Source of the DNA: an uncultured Olsenella sp.
Lineage (GTDB): Bacteria; Actinomycetota; Coriobacteriia; Coriobacteriales; Atopobiaceae
Length of the DNA: 48,610 nucleotides
Direction of reading: 5' to 3'
NCBI GenBank assembly: GCA_900314495.1
Contig: OMVJ01000019.1
Span: 1 to 48,610 of the forward strand
The position numbers and the translations under genes were made by a program. Position 1 is the first letter of the stretch. Each line of letters opens with the position of its first letter. This document shows, in pieces, positions 42,412 through 48,610 of the stretch. The notes beneath the pieces were generated by a model. It was not told the origin of the DNA, made no database searches, and saw only the letters and a program-made list of their open reading frames with translations.

Positions 42412-42436
42412 GGTAGACTCTCCACCAGGTAGACTC
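42405..42436 (+). repeat. 16-bp tandem duplication spanning the tRNA 3' end
   Basis: TCCACCAGGTAGACTC occurs twice back to back (42405-42420 and 42421-42436). The first copy contains the last bases and CCA of the tRNA. Copy 1 of the tRNA has a single unit. Confidence 0.9.
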
Positions 42437-42438
42437 GG

Positions 42439-42472
42439 GCCCCACATCGTCTCTCACGATGCGGGGCTTTTT
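42439..42472 (+). terminator. Terminator of the plus-strand tRNA-Ala
   Basis: GCCCC-A-CATCGT pairs with ACGATG-CGGGGC around CTCTC, followed by TTTTT. Confidence 0.9.
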
Positions 42473-42504
42473 CGTAGCTGAGCGCGTTCCGCCGACGCGC
42501 CCCG

Positions 42505-43428
42505 TTATTCCGGCCGTGCCGCCCGTCGCCGCAGCTCATACGTTGCGCCAAATAGGTTGGCGTCGTTGCCGTGCTGCGCGAGCACCACGTTGGGCGTGGG
42601 CAGCTGCTTCAGCGGCCACGGCTCGTACATGGCGTCGATGTTGGCACGCAGCGACGCCAGCAGCGCCGGCTGCGCGGAGATGCCCCCGCCCAGCGCAAAG
42701 ACGTCCGGGTCCACCGTCGCCTGCAGGGAGAAGAGCAGCGTCGCCAGCCGGCGCGTGTAGGCGTCCAGCCCGCGTTGCGCGGCCGCATCGCCCGCGTTGA
42801 TCCACTCGAAGACCGTCCGGCCGTCCGTGGCTTCGCGTTCCGCGTCGGGCAGGCCCTTCTGGCGGCAGACCTCGTCGCGCAGGCCGCGCCAGCTGAGGCC
42901 TAGCGCCGCCGCGCAACGGATGTCGAACCCCTGGTCGTAGGCGGTGGGGAGGAAGCTGAACTCGCCGGCAAAGCCGTGCGCGCCGGCAAGAATGCGGCCG
43001 TCAACAACGATGCCGCCGCCCAGGCCAGTGCCAATGGCCAGCGCCACGCCCACGCGGCAGCCCTTGAGCGCGCCCATGGCGTACTCGCCCAAGGCGCAGC
43101 TCTTGCCGTCATTCATCACGACGACGGGCAGCCCGGTCTCCTCGCGAACGCGCTGGCCAAGGGGACATCCGTCCATGTAACCCAGCGCCCCGCCGCCGGT
43201 GATGGTTCCCGTGGGGTCATCCTCCAGCACGGTGCCTGGCACGCTGATGGCCACGCCAGCGATGCCCTGGGCATGCTCGCGCGCAATCGACACGACCGCG
43301 GCCACCAGCTCGTCTGCGGTGGAGAAGTCCGTGCTCAGACTGCCGCGATCGGGCGTGCCGTAGGCCTCGTCCACAAGTGCCCACTTGACCCGCGTACCAC
43401 CGATGTCCACTGCCAGCGTGTTTGCCAT
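42505..43428 (-). CDS. ROK-family sugar kinase
   Basis: From ATG 43428 (AGGAGGGGCACC upstream) the protein is 307 aa. It has ATP-site LAVDIGGTRVKWALVD, GVAISVPGTV, VVVMNDGKSCALGEYAMGA (catalytic Asp region), and VGVALAIGTGLGGGIVVDGRI, followed by AGEFSF. The C-terminal nucleotide motif is FALGGGISAQPALL. The zinc-binding CXCGXXGCXE loop of many ROK kinases is absent: the equivalent place reads DIRCAAALG. It phosphorylates a hexose or related sugar. It is a lone gene between two tRNA genes. Confidence 0.88.
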   Translation of the reverse strand: MANTLAVDIGGTRVKWALVDEAYGTPDRGSLSTDFSTADELVAAVVSIAREHAQGIAGVAISVPGTVLEDDPTGTITGGGALGYMDGCPLGQRVREETGLPVVVMNDGKSCALGEYAMGALKGCRVGVALAIGTGLGGGIVVDGRILAGAHGFAGEFSFLPTAYDQGFDIRCAAALGLSWRGLRDEVCRQKGLPDAEREATDGRTVFEWINAGDAAAQRGLDAYTRRLATLLFSLQATVDPDVFALGGGISAQPALLASLRANIDAMYEPWPLKQLPTPNVVLAQHGNDANLFGATYELRRRAARPE

Positions 43429-43572
43429 GGTGCCCCTCCTTGGTTGGGCCCGACTCCGGCTGGGCCTGCGCCCTTGCGGAGCTTGTGTGCCTCGACATGG
43501 AAATCGTAGTCGAAGTTTCAAAAATTCTCGTGCGAAGTCCGCGAGAGTCTGGTATAGTATCCCTCGCGCTAA

Positions 43573-43647
43573 GGGCGATTGGCTCAGGGGTAGAGCACAT
43601 CCTTCACACGGATGGGGTCGCTGGTTCGAATCCAGCATCGCCCACCA
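43573..43647 (+). tRNA. tRNA-Val (anticodon CAC)
   Basis: Acceptor GGGCGAT/ATCGCCC; anticodon arm CATCC-TTCACAC-GGATG with anticodon CAC; T-arm CTGG-TTCGAAT-CCAG; CCA encoded at 43645-43647. A TATAGT -10 box lies at 43553-43558. It is the probable integration boundary of the mobile element to the right. Confidence 0.95.
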
Positions 43648-43656
43648 GAAAACACG

Positions 43657-43686
43657 AGGTCAGAGGCTATGTTCTCTGGCCTTTTT
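43657..43686 (+). terminator. Terminator of tRNA-Val
   Basis: AGGTCAGAG pairs with CTCTGGCCT (one wobble), followed by TTTTCTTT. Confidence 0.75.
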
Positions 43687-43692
43687 CTTTGC

Positions 43693-43757
43693 TTGCACCA
43701 AGGCCTCGGGCGGTTTGCACCAAATTTGCACCAAATTCGGCCCCCCGCTTGCACCAA
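43693..43757. repeat. Four phased copies of TTGCACCAA
   Basis: Copies start at 43693, 43715, 43726 and 43749, offsets of 22, 11 and 23 nt, close to whole helical turns and all in the same orientation. This suits cooperative binding by an integrase, excisionase or initiator next to a tRNA attachment site. Confidence 0.8.
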
Positions 43758-43825
43758 ATCGCGAATCGGCGAACGGCGGTGCTGACAGGCGCCATGCATA
43801 AAAGTGACGCTGCGTGCATTGGCTG

Positions 43826-43945
43826 GTACCGCGCTGTCAAACCGGCCGCGCCTTATTGACCTCATGGCTCAGAGATTCTTCACCAGTACCGCGCTGTCAA
43901 ACCGGCCGCGCCTTATTGACCTCATGGCTCAGAGATTCTTCACCA
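43826..43945 (+). repeat. Tandem 60-bp repeat, two perfect units
   Basis: Units 43826-43885 and 43886-43945 are identical, beginning GTACCGCGCTGTCAAACC and ending TTCACCA. The 60-bp period would keep a reading frame, but no start or ribosome site supports a gene. Confidence 0.92.
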
Positions 43946-43970
43946 GTATTCTTATGAACACTTCTTCTAA

Positions 43971-44270
43971 GGATGACGTTCCTGTCATGCGGTCATGACA
44001 AACCTGTCTGTTTGGCATGACGTTCGCATCATCCCAAACGGATTCCCGAACGGACAGATTTGTCATACGCCTCGGCGCACGGCTGACAATCTGTCAAAGG
44101 AGGGTCGATCCGTCGAACGGGTGGGTCCCTTGGCATGACGGGCTTGTCATCCCAAGGGGTCGACTCGAGACCGTTCGCTGCCTTCCATCGAGGTCGTTGG
44201 CATGACGCATCTGTCATCCCATCGGTTCCTGGGACCTCCAAAACCCTTGGGATGACGTCCCTGTCATTCC
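43971..44270. repeat. Array of five 22-bp dyads
   Basis: Consensus GGCATGACG, four variable bases, TGTCATCCC. Copies at about 43971-43990 (shorter left end), 44014-44035, 44132-44153, 44199-44220 and 44249-44270. Flanking bases extend the dyad in copies 2 and 3 (TTTGG/CCAAA and CCTTGG/CCAAGG). Half-sites occur near 43992 and 44058. No gene fits in 43946-44248. The last copy overlaps the 3' end of the next gene. Confidence 0.85.
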
Positions 44271-44671
44271 ATGCCCTCCTCGCGCCTTCTCCTGTCCCAC
44301 TCCACGCGCTCCTTGCGGTTGAGGATGTTCGATCCGTCCTCTGGCCCGAGCTTGGGGACGCCGAGCCTGTAGGAAGCCGCATGGCCCCGCGTGGCCTCCC
44401 TGTCGTACTCGAGGATGGGGAACTCGTAGCCACCCCGGCTCACGTAGCGCCTCCTCAGGAGGCTCGCCAGGCGGTGCCTCACGGTGTCCTCGTCGAGGCC
44501 GGTGTACTTGCAGATGGTTGGCACGCCCATGGAGAGGACGCTGCTGCCCTCCTTCTGCCAGCGCAGGAGCGCCACGAGCACGGCCCACTCCTGTCCGGAG
44601 GCGCCAGACTGCACCAGGGCGTGCACAACGGGCCCCCAGACGCGCGAGTAGGATGCCGACTCCTCCGACAT
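44264..44671 (-). CDS. Winged-helix (HTH_36-like) DNA-binding protein
   Basis: 135 aa from ATG 44671, 2 nt after the upstream stop (coupled; no separate ribosome site). The middle shows a winged-helix layout: WAVLVALLRWQKEGSSVLSM, then VPTICKYTGLDEDTVRHRLASLLRRRYVSRG. Such domains occur in replication initiators and regulators of mobile elements. The C-terminus is strongly basic and acidic (RKERVEWDRRRREEG). Its 3' end contains the last of the five dyads, so it could bind them and control itself or act at an origin. That is inference from position only. Confidence 0.7.
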   Translation of the reverse strand: MSEESASYSRVWGPVVHALVQSGASGQEWAVLVALLRWQKEGSSVLSMGVPTICKYTGLDEDTVRHRLASLLRRRYVSRGGYEFPILEYDREATRGHAASYRLGVPKLGPEDGSNILNRKERVEWDRRRREEGME

Positions 44672-44673
44672 CG

Positions 44674-44865
44674 TTATTCGAGCCCGGCGGCCTCGCGCAG
44701 GGCGCGCCTGTTGATGCGCCACTGGCAGCCGATCCTCACGGCCTTGAGCTTGCCGTCCAGACAGAGCCTGTTGACCGTCCTTGTCGAGACGTTGAGCATC
44801 CTCGCCGCCTCGACGATCGATATGAGCTCAGGCTCCCTCTGCGTCCTCGTTGTTCTTTCCGTCAT
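44674..44865 (-). CDS. Excisionase-like helix-turn-helix protein
   Basis: The 63-aa protein has the HTH_17/Xis form: ISIVEAARMLNVSTRTVNRL, then KLKAVRIGCQWRINRRALREAAG. The first part is the helix-turn-helix and the second the wing with the conserved Arg, Trp-Arg and Ile. GGAGG lies 9 nt before ATG 44865. Such proteins direct excision with a tyrosine integrase or regulate transfer genes. The integrase is not in the window. It is coupled to the winged-helix gene downstream. Confidence 0.82.
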   Translation of the reverse strand: MTERTTRTQREPELISIVEAARMLNVSTRTVNRLCLDGKLKAVRIGCQWRINRRALREAAGLE

Positions 44866-44954
44866 GCGTTCGCCTCCCTGTGGTAGGAATTCACTGCCTG
44901 ACGGCGATGTTCGCGAAAACGGGGACTCGGCGCTCGTGGCGACGGACGATAAGT

Positions 44955-44973
44955 GTCCCTAAGCGTCCCTAAG
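44955..44973. repeat. Two direct GTCCCTAAG repeats
   Basis: GTCCCTAAG at 44955-44963 and 44965-44973, a 10-nt period, upstream of the excisionase-like gene. It could be an operator. Confidence 0.5.
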
Positions 44974-44998
44974 GAGCTGAGTCATACAATCTTCACAA

Positions 44999-45523
44999 CT
45001 AGACGGGGAAGGCGCCATCCTCGGGAGAGCCGTATCCAGCCATTCTCGAGAGGGTCTCGTAGCTCGAGGGCGTCAGCCCGAGCATTGCGCAGGCTCGTTC
45101 GTGGGAGTCCCTGCGCGTAGGAAGGACCTGCAGCAGCGTGTCATGCAGCCACACCGCTCTGCCTTCCATGGTGGTTGAGGGGCCTTCGTGCATGAGGTCG
45201 GAGATCTCGTCAAGCCGCGCGACGTCGCACAGGTCATCGCCGATGCGGAGCCATTGGAGGCCACCGTCTATCTCGATCGAGCGCACGTGGGCGAGCTCCT
45301 CCGCGTTGAGGAGGTGGATCCTGCAGCCGGGGAGCCGTGTCGCGAGCCCATCGGAGCTGGCGGTCGGCACGCGATACCAGCTGACGTCGGCCCATGCGCC
45401 GTCGCCGATCGTAATGTGTATGTCGGTGAGGGCGTTGGGGCGCCCGAGCGCACTCTCGGTCGTGAGCGTGCTTGTGTCGAACTCCTCGACGGAACCGTCC
45501 TCGTAACGCACGGTCACCCTCAT
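44999..45523 (-). CDS. Mobile-element protein of unknown function
   Basis: 174 aa from ATG 45523, overlapping the relaxase stop by ATGA, with AGAGGGA upstream. The sequence MRVTVRYEDGSVEEFDTSTL, WADVSWYRV, CRIHLLNAEEL, IEIDGGLQWLRIGDDL looks like a compact beta-rich cytosolic protein. The tail (RDSHERACAMLGLTPSSYETL) may be a short helical motif. I do not recognise a family. Coupling to the relaxase suggests an accessory mobilization or regulatory role. Confidence 0.7.
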   Translation of the reverse strand: MRVTVRYEDGSVEEFDTSTLTTESALGRPNALTDIHITIGDGAWADVSWYRVPTASSDGLATRLPGCRIHLLNAEELAHVRSIEIDGGLQWLRIGDDLCDVARLDEISDLMHEGPSTTMEGRAVWLHDTLLQVLPTRRDSHERACAMLGLTPSSYETLSRMAGYGSPEDGAFPV

Positions 45524-46758
45524 CTTTGGTCCCTCTCCCTGCTGTGGCTCTGCTGAATGCTGCGCTGCCGCATGTCGCCCGAATGTTGCTGCTGTCGGGT
45601 CGTCCTTGCGGAATGGCCGGGCCGCTGCCCAGATGCCCTGCGCACGCCGCCAGGGTTCGTCTCTGGCAGCATGTTGTGGGTCGCGCAGTACTCACGTGCG
45701 CGCTCGAGCCTTTGGGCGGCCGCTTCCTTCCCGGTGGTTCTACGGGTACGCTCGATTGCGAGGTCGATGCCCCTTAGGCTCGTGAACCCGCCTCGGGACA
45801 CGACGTCCACGGCCTCGGAGAGTCGTGCGAGCTCGCCTAGGTCACGGACTTCGATGGCGTGCGCCGCGACTATCCTCGCTTCGTCCGCTGTGAGGGTGTC
45901 GGGCTTTGTCCTGACCGGACTCCTCAGCCAGGAGGTCACTTCCTGTCTGGTGTAAGAGGCCCCGAGCCTCGATCCTGTGACCTGCCTGGAAGGGGCCTCG
46001 GAAAGCGAGTACACCCAGTCGCCCTTCGTGCCAGCAGACTCGCGGATGTCGACTCCCATGCCTGTCAGAGCGGCCTCGAAGTCGCTGAGGTCGCGTGCGA
46101 TCCCCTTGGCAATGTCCACGCGGGCCCTTATGTCGGCGACCCATGAGTACTCGCCTCGATGGACGAGCGAGCGCTCGGAGGCACGAACGTTCCTTCGCGC
46201 GTAAGGCCTCGAGTCGGGTACGATTCCGGTCTCCGGGTCCGCGGGCTCGTCGACGTAGGAGGTAAGTCCGTGCTCCCTGACGATTCGCTGCGCCGACCTC
46301 TTGAGAGCCCTAGGGTCCGGGTCCTGGAGCCTGCGGCCCGTCTCGAGGTTCGTGTTGTTCACGATGACGTGGGCGTGCGATATGTGGTGCTCGTTGTCAT
46401 TGTGGTAGACGACGGCGACCTCGTAGTCACCGAAGTTCTCGCGCACCCATGACATGGTGACAGACCGGAGCTCTGAGAGCCCGATTCCGTCCCTCGGGTC
46501 GGGCGAGAAGACATAGTGCTTGTAGGTTCTGGCCTTTCGGCCCCTGTAGGGGGTGTTGTTGCCCATCATGGCCCTCGTCGTGTCCATCACAGACGCCCAG
46601 TCGTAGGCGCCGTATACGGGCTCCCCGTCGTCGGTCAGCCCGACGATCGGCGGCTCGAGGTTGAGGAAGTCCCGAGCGAGGGCGCGTCCGTCGCGCTCGA
46701 GGTAGCGCTGGGCTGCCCCGAGCGTCGTGTGCCCGGAGATTGGCTTTATGTAGGGCAT
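45520..46758 (-). CDS. Relaxase/mobilization nuclease
   Basis: From ATG 46758 (GGAGGCAGACG upstream) the protein is 412 aa. The relaxase domain (PF03432-like) has an N-terminal Tyr-containing stretch (RTYKHYVFSPDP). The metal-binding His set lies in VVYHNDNEHHISHAHVIVNN (H119, H124/125, H128, H130). The C-terminal half is helical and charged. It should nick an oriT and pilot single-strand transfer. No coupling protein or secretion genes are seen, so the element is mobilizable rather than self-transmissible within this window. Confidence 0.88.
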   Translation of the reverse strand: MPYIKPISGHTTLGAAQRYLERDGRALARDFLNLEPPIVGLTDDGEPVYGAYDWASVMDTTRAMMGNNTPYRGRKARTYKHYVFSPDPRDGIGLSELRSVTMSWVRENFGDYEVAVVYHNDNEHHISHAHVIVNNTNLETGRRLQDPDPRALKRSAQRIVREHGLTSYVDEPADPETGIVPDSRPYARRNVRASERSLVHRGEYSWVADIRARVDIAKGIARDLSDFEAALTGMGVDIRESAGTKGDWVYSLSEAPSRQVTGSRLGASYTRQEVTSWLRSPVRTKPDTLTADEARIVAAHAIEVRDLGELARLSEAVDVVSRGGFTSLRGIDLAIERTRRTTGKEAAAQRLERAREYCATHNMLPETNPGGVRRASGQRPGHSARTTRQQQHSGDMRQRSIQQSHSRERDQR

Positions 46759-47201
46759 CGTCTGCCTCCGCGTGCGATCGGATCCGAGTCGGTCCGTGTC
46801 TAGACGGACTTGCCAGAATCCTAGGGGCGCGGGGAATCCCCCGCACGCGACACCCATGACGTGCTGTCAGGGGTGGAGAGGTGGCGCTGCGGTGGAGGGA
46901 CGGTGAGGCACGAGACCGAGGAGCTTAGCGACGAGGACGAGACTCATCGGACTACCGTCCCAAGAGCGGCGCGGACGAGCTATTCCATGGGCCTTGTACA
47001 TGGAATAGGCAGCTCGCTGATATGAAGATCTTCCTGTCAAGGGGCATGGCAAGCCAGCCGGAGGAACGTCTCCCTTCGGCTGGCTGCTGCCTTCTCCTGC
47101 GCGGGCGACGGGTGTCTGGCGGGTCTCTCGACGCACGACTGCTAGTCTGACATCCGCGTGTTGGCTAACGCATTCCGATGCTTCGGCTGGGGATTGTCCG
47201 C
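46759..47201. other. Noncoding region upstream of the relaxase; candidate oriT
   Basis: No gene is convincing. Structures: GGGGAATCCCCC near 46820, perfect 10-bp arms CTATTCCATG (46980-46989)/CATGGAATAG (46999-47008), and a stem AGCCAGCCG (47052-47060)/CGGCTGGCT (47077-47085). Relaxase genes usually lie beside their oriT, so the nick site may be here. Confidence 0.4.
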
Positions 47202-47298
47202 TCGTCTATAAGCGTGCGTGGCCTCCTGGCTGCACATAGCAAGCTCGCGGGTTTCCCCACGCGCCGTCGGGCCCCGCGGCCCGCGCCGGTGGCCTCTG

Positions 47299-48381
47299 TC
47301 AGCGGGCCTCGGCCTCGACGGCCCAGACCCAGCACGCCAGCTCGCGCGCGACGGCGGCGGTCACCACGCAGCGCTGCTTCCCGCGCGACTCGAGGTGATG
47401 CCAGCGGCGGTGGAGTCGCCTGTTCGCGCGCTCCGCGACCTCCGCGACCCGGGGCGGCACGGCCGACATGGCGGCGGATCCCGTCGGCGACGACGGGTTG
47501 TACGGCCTGCCGTGGTGCCACGCCGCCTCGACGAGCATCTTCCTGGCGTGGGAGTTGCCGGTCTTGGTGATGCCTCCCCGCGAGACCCTCTCGCCCGACG
47601 AGCTCTCGGAGGGGACGAGCCCGAGGAACGACGCGAGCGCCGGCGCCCTGTCGAAGCGGGAGAAGTCGCCGACCTCGGCGAGGAGGGAGAACGCGCTGAC
47701 CGTGTTGATGCCCCGCAGGCAGCTGAGCGCCGCGACTCGGCCGCGGTACGCGTCCCCGCCGGCAAGCGCGACCAGCCTGGCGGTGAGCCTCTCCTTCCTG
47801 GCCTCGCACTCCGCCAGGCGCGCGAGCAGCTCGTCCAGCACCATGCGCTCGGGCTCGGTCGGCAGCTCTATCTGCCTCAGCCAGGTGCGGTGGGCCCTCG
47901 TCCAGGTCCCGCCGCCCCAGGTGACCCCCTTCCTGAGGAGGTAGCTCGAGACGGACAGCTTCGCACGGGAGAGCTCGAAGCTCGCGTCGGCCCTCGCGCG
48001 GCAGAGGTCGCGCGCGGCCTCCTCCTCGGCGGGCGGGACCCGCACCTCGACGACGTTCCCGACGGCGAGCATCCTGGCGAGGAAGACCGCGTCGCGCTTG
48101 TCGGTCTTCACCCGGTCCCCGGACGGCCTGAGCATCTTCGACACCGCCCCGACGCCGCACTCGAGGCCGAGCGAGGTGAGCGACCTGGCGAGGTCGAAGC
48201 CCGTGGGGCCGGACTCGTAGACGGCGCGGGCGGGCTGCGGGAGGCCCAAGGCCCACTCGGCGACGGCAGGCGCGTCGTAGCCGAACCTGGCGCTCCTCAC
48301 CTCCCCGGTTTCGTGGTCGAGCGCGGCGGCGCTGATCGAGCGGGCGTGGACGTCGAGCCCGATGCTGGTACGATGTTGCAT
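47299..48381 (-). CDS. IS110-family transposase (DEDD recombinase)
   Basis: The 360-aa protein has the RuvC-like DEDD domain at its N-terminus: D10 in SIGLDVHARS, E56 in AVYESGPTG, and D94 and D97 in VKTDKRDAVFLARML. A Tnp20 domain lies near the C-terminus (LRGINTVSAFSLLAEVGDFS, FLGLVPSESSSGERVSRGGI, GNSHARKMLVEAAWH). It is full length and looks intact. GGAGG is about 9 nt before ATG 48381. IS110 enzymes insert DNA guided by a bridge RNA encoded in the element's noncoding end. Confidence 0.95.
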   Translation of the reverse strand: MQHRTSIGLDVHARSISAAALDHETGEVRSARFGYDAPAVAEWALGLPQPARAVYESGPTGFDLARSLTSLGLECGVGAVSKMLRPSGDRVKTDKRDAVFLARMLAVGNVVEVRVPPAEEEAARDLCRARADASFELSRAKLSVSSYLLRKGVTWGGGTWTRAHRTWLRQIELPTEPERMVLDELLARLAECEARKERLTARLVALAGGDAYRGRVAALSCLRGINTVSAFSLLAEVGDFSRFDRAPALASFLGLVPSESSSGERVSRGGITKTGNSHARKMLVEAAWHHGRPYNPSSPTGSAAMSAVPPRVAEVAERANRRLHRRWHHLESRGKQRCVVTAAVARELACWVWAVEAEAR

Positions 48382-48506
48382 GGTCGAGGCCTCCTCACAA
48401 TGTGGCGGGAACGGTCACGTGCATCCTTGCGGTGATTGTCCCGACCCACGTTGCGCCAATGACGCCTCAGCTTGTGAAGAGGGGTCTCGACCACCACCTC
48501 TTCATA
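48382..48506 (-). ncRNA. Candidate bridge RNA of the IS110 element
   Basis: The 125-nt noncoding stretch upstream of the transposase is structured when read on the minus strand. GAAGAGG/CCTCTTC (48476-48503) encloses GGTC/GACC, and CACAA pairs with TTGTG toward the 3' side. Position and size fit an IS110-group bridge RNA. The loops have not been matched to donor or target. Confidence 0.4.
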
Positions 48507-48610
48507 TCGTCTATACAAGGGTCTACGAGTTAGGTGATGGATTCTCACCATTTGCGCAGGTAGGTCGAGTTCGAGAGCGCCAGATGGCGAACCACCCTTT
48601 CCTCGACGGG

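Larger units (their letters stand above)
47202..48515 (-). mobile_element. IS110-family insertion sequence, proposed limits
   Basis: The transposase gene is bracketed by two TCGTCTATA copies in direct orientation (47202-47210 and 48507-48515), 1,305 bp apart. This is a normal IS110 length. IS110 elements lack terminal inverted repeats and recombine at short core sequences. The limits are inferred from this single match, so treat them as tentative. Confidence 0.5.

Noticed and set aside
43693-43757. TTGCACCAA copies as a CRISPR array
   Set aside because: Repeats are 9 nt with 2-14 nt between them; too short for CRISPR repeats and spacers, and no cas genes are present.
43804-43998. Small plus-strand frame across the 60-bp repeats
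   Set aside because: Arises only because the repeat length is a multiple of three; no ribosome site or recognisable protein.
46867-47136. 89-codon minus-strand frame upstream of the relaxase
   Set aside because: No ribosome site, composition unlike the neighbours, and it overlaps two strong hairpins.
48297-48551. 84-codon minus-strand frame overlapping the IS110 5' end
   Set aside because: Overlaps the transposase start in another frame and the structured candidate bridge RNA; no ribosome site.

Overview
The window is GC-rich bacterial chromosome (roughly two-thirds G+C). Gene content, Tat-type lipoprotein signals with Ser/Ala/Gly linkers, and the order rplS-rnhB-yraN-yifB-dprA-trmFO-xerC-rpsB-tsf-pyrH-frr-uppS-cdsA-dxr-rseP-ispG-proS suggest a Coriobacteriia actinobacterium of the Olsenella/Atopobiaceae type. 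The placement is inference from style and synteny, not from a database match.

Left part (1-15.2 kb). After the 3' end of ppdK come a Tat lipoprotein, an APH-like phosphotransferase, a DUF4143-type AAA ATPase beside an AT-rich island, and the remnant of a nitroreductase gene. Then comes a coherent accessory locus on two opposed transcripts. On the minus strand are two TVP38/TMEM64 membrane proteins, a double-CCG-domain iron-sulfur-type protein and two nucleotide-sugar-type transferases (TIGR04283 and TIGR04282 families), all overlapping or within about 8 nt. Upstream of them on the same strand are an exported tandem rhodanese lipoprotein and a nucleoside hydrolase. Facing away on the plus strand is a YnjB/YnjC/YnjD-like ABC importer. 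TVP38 proteins, a Ynj importer and a rhodanese are also the parts of the E. coli ydjXYZ-ynjABCDE cluster, so this looks like a rearranged relative with extra sugar-transferase and CCG genes.

Middle part (15.2-40.1 kb). This is mostly conserved housekeeping: translation, RNase HII, DNA uptake and recombination, nucleotide and phospholipid/isoprenoid synthesis (uppS, cdsA, dxr, ispG) and site-2 protease. Start and stop codons overlap repeatedly, indicating long operons. Then follow an FMN hydroxyacid oxidase, a membrane-anchored low-complexity protein, a tRNA-Ile with anticodon UAU, metY, a flavoprotein, a thioredoxin-like Cys-rich protein and a small membrane protein.

Right part (40.2-48.6 kb) is accessory DNA. 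Two identical tRNA-Ala(GGC) genes face away from each other and bracket a 2 kb cassette. It contains a predicted nuclease-like AbiEi/DUF559-type protein, itself flanked by inverted copies of a palindromic repeat. After a ROK kinase, a tRNA-Val(CAC) marks the likely edge of a mobilizable element. The element has helically phased TTGCACCAA repeats, a 60-bp tandem repeat, an array of five 22-bp dyads, a winged-helix protein, an excisionase-like protein, a relaxase and an IS110 transposase whose 5' flank may encode a bridge RNA. No integrase is visible before the window ends.
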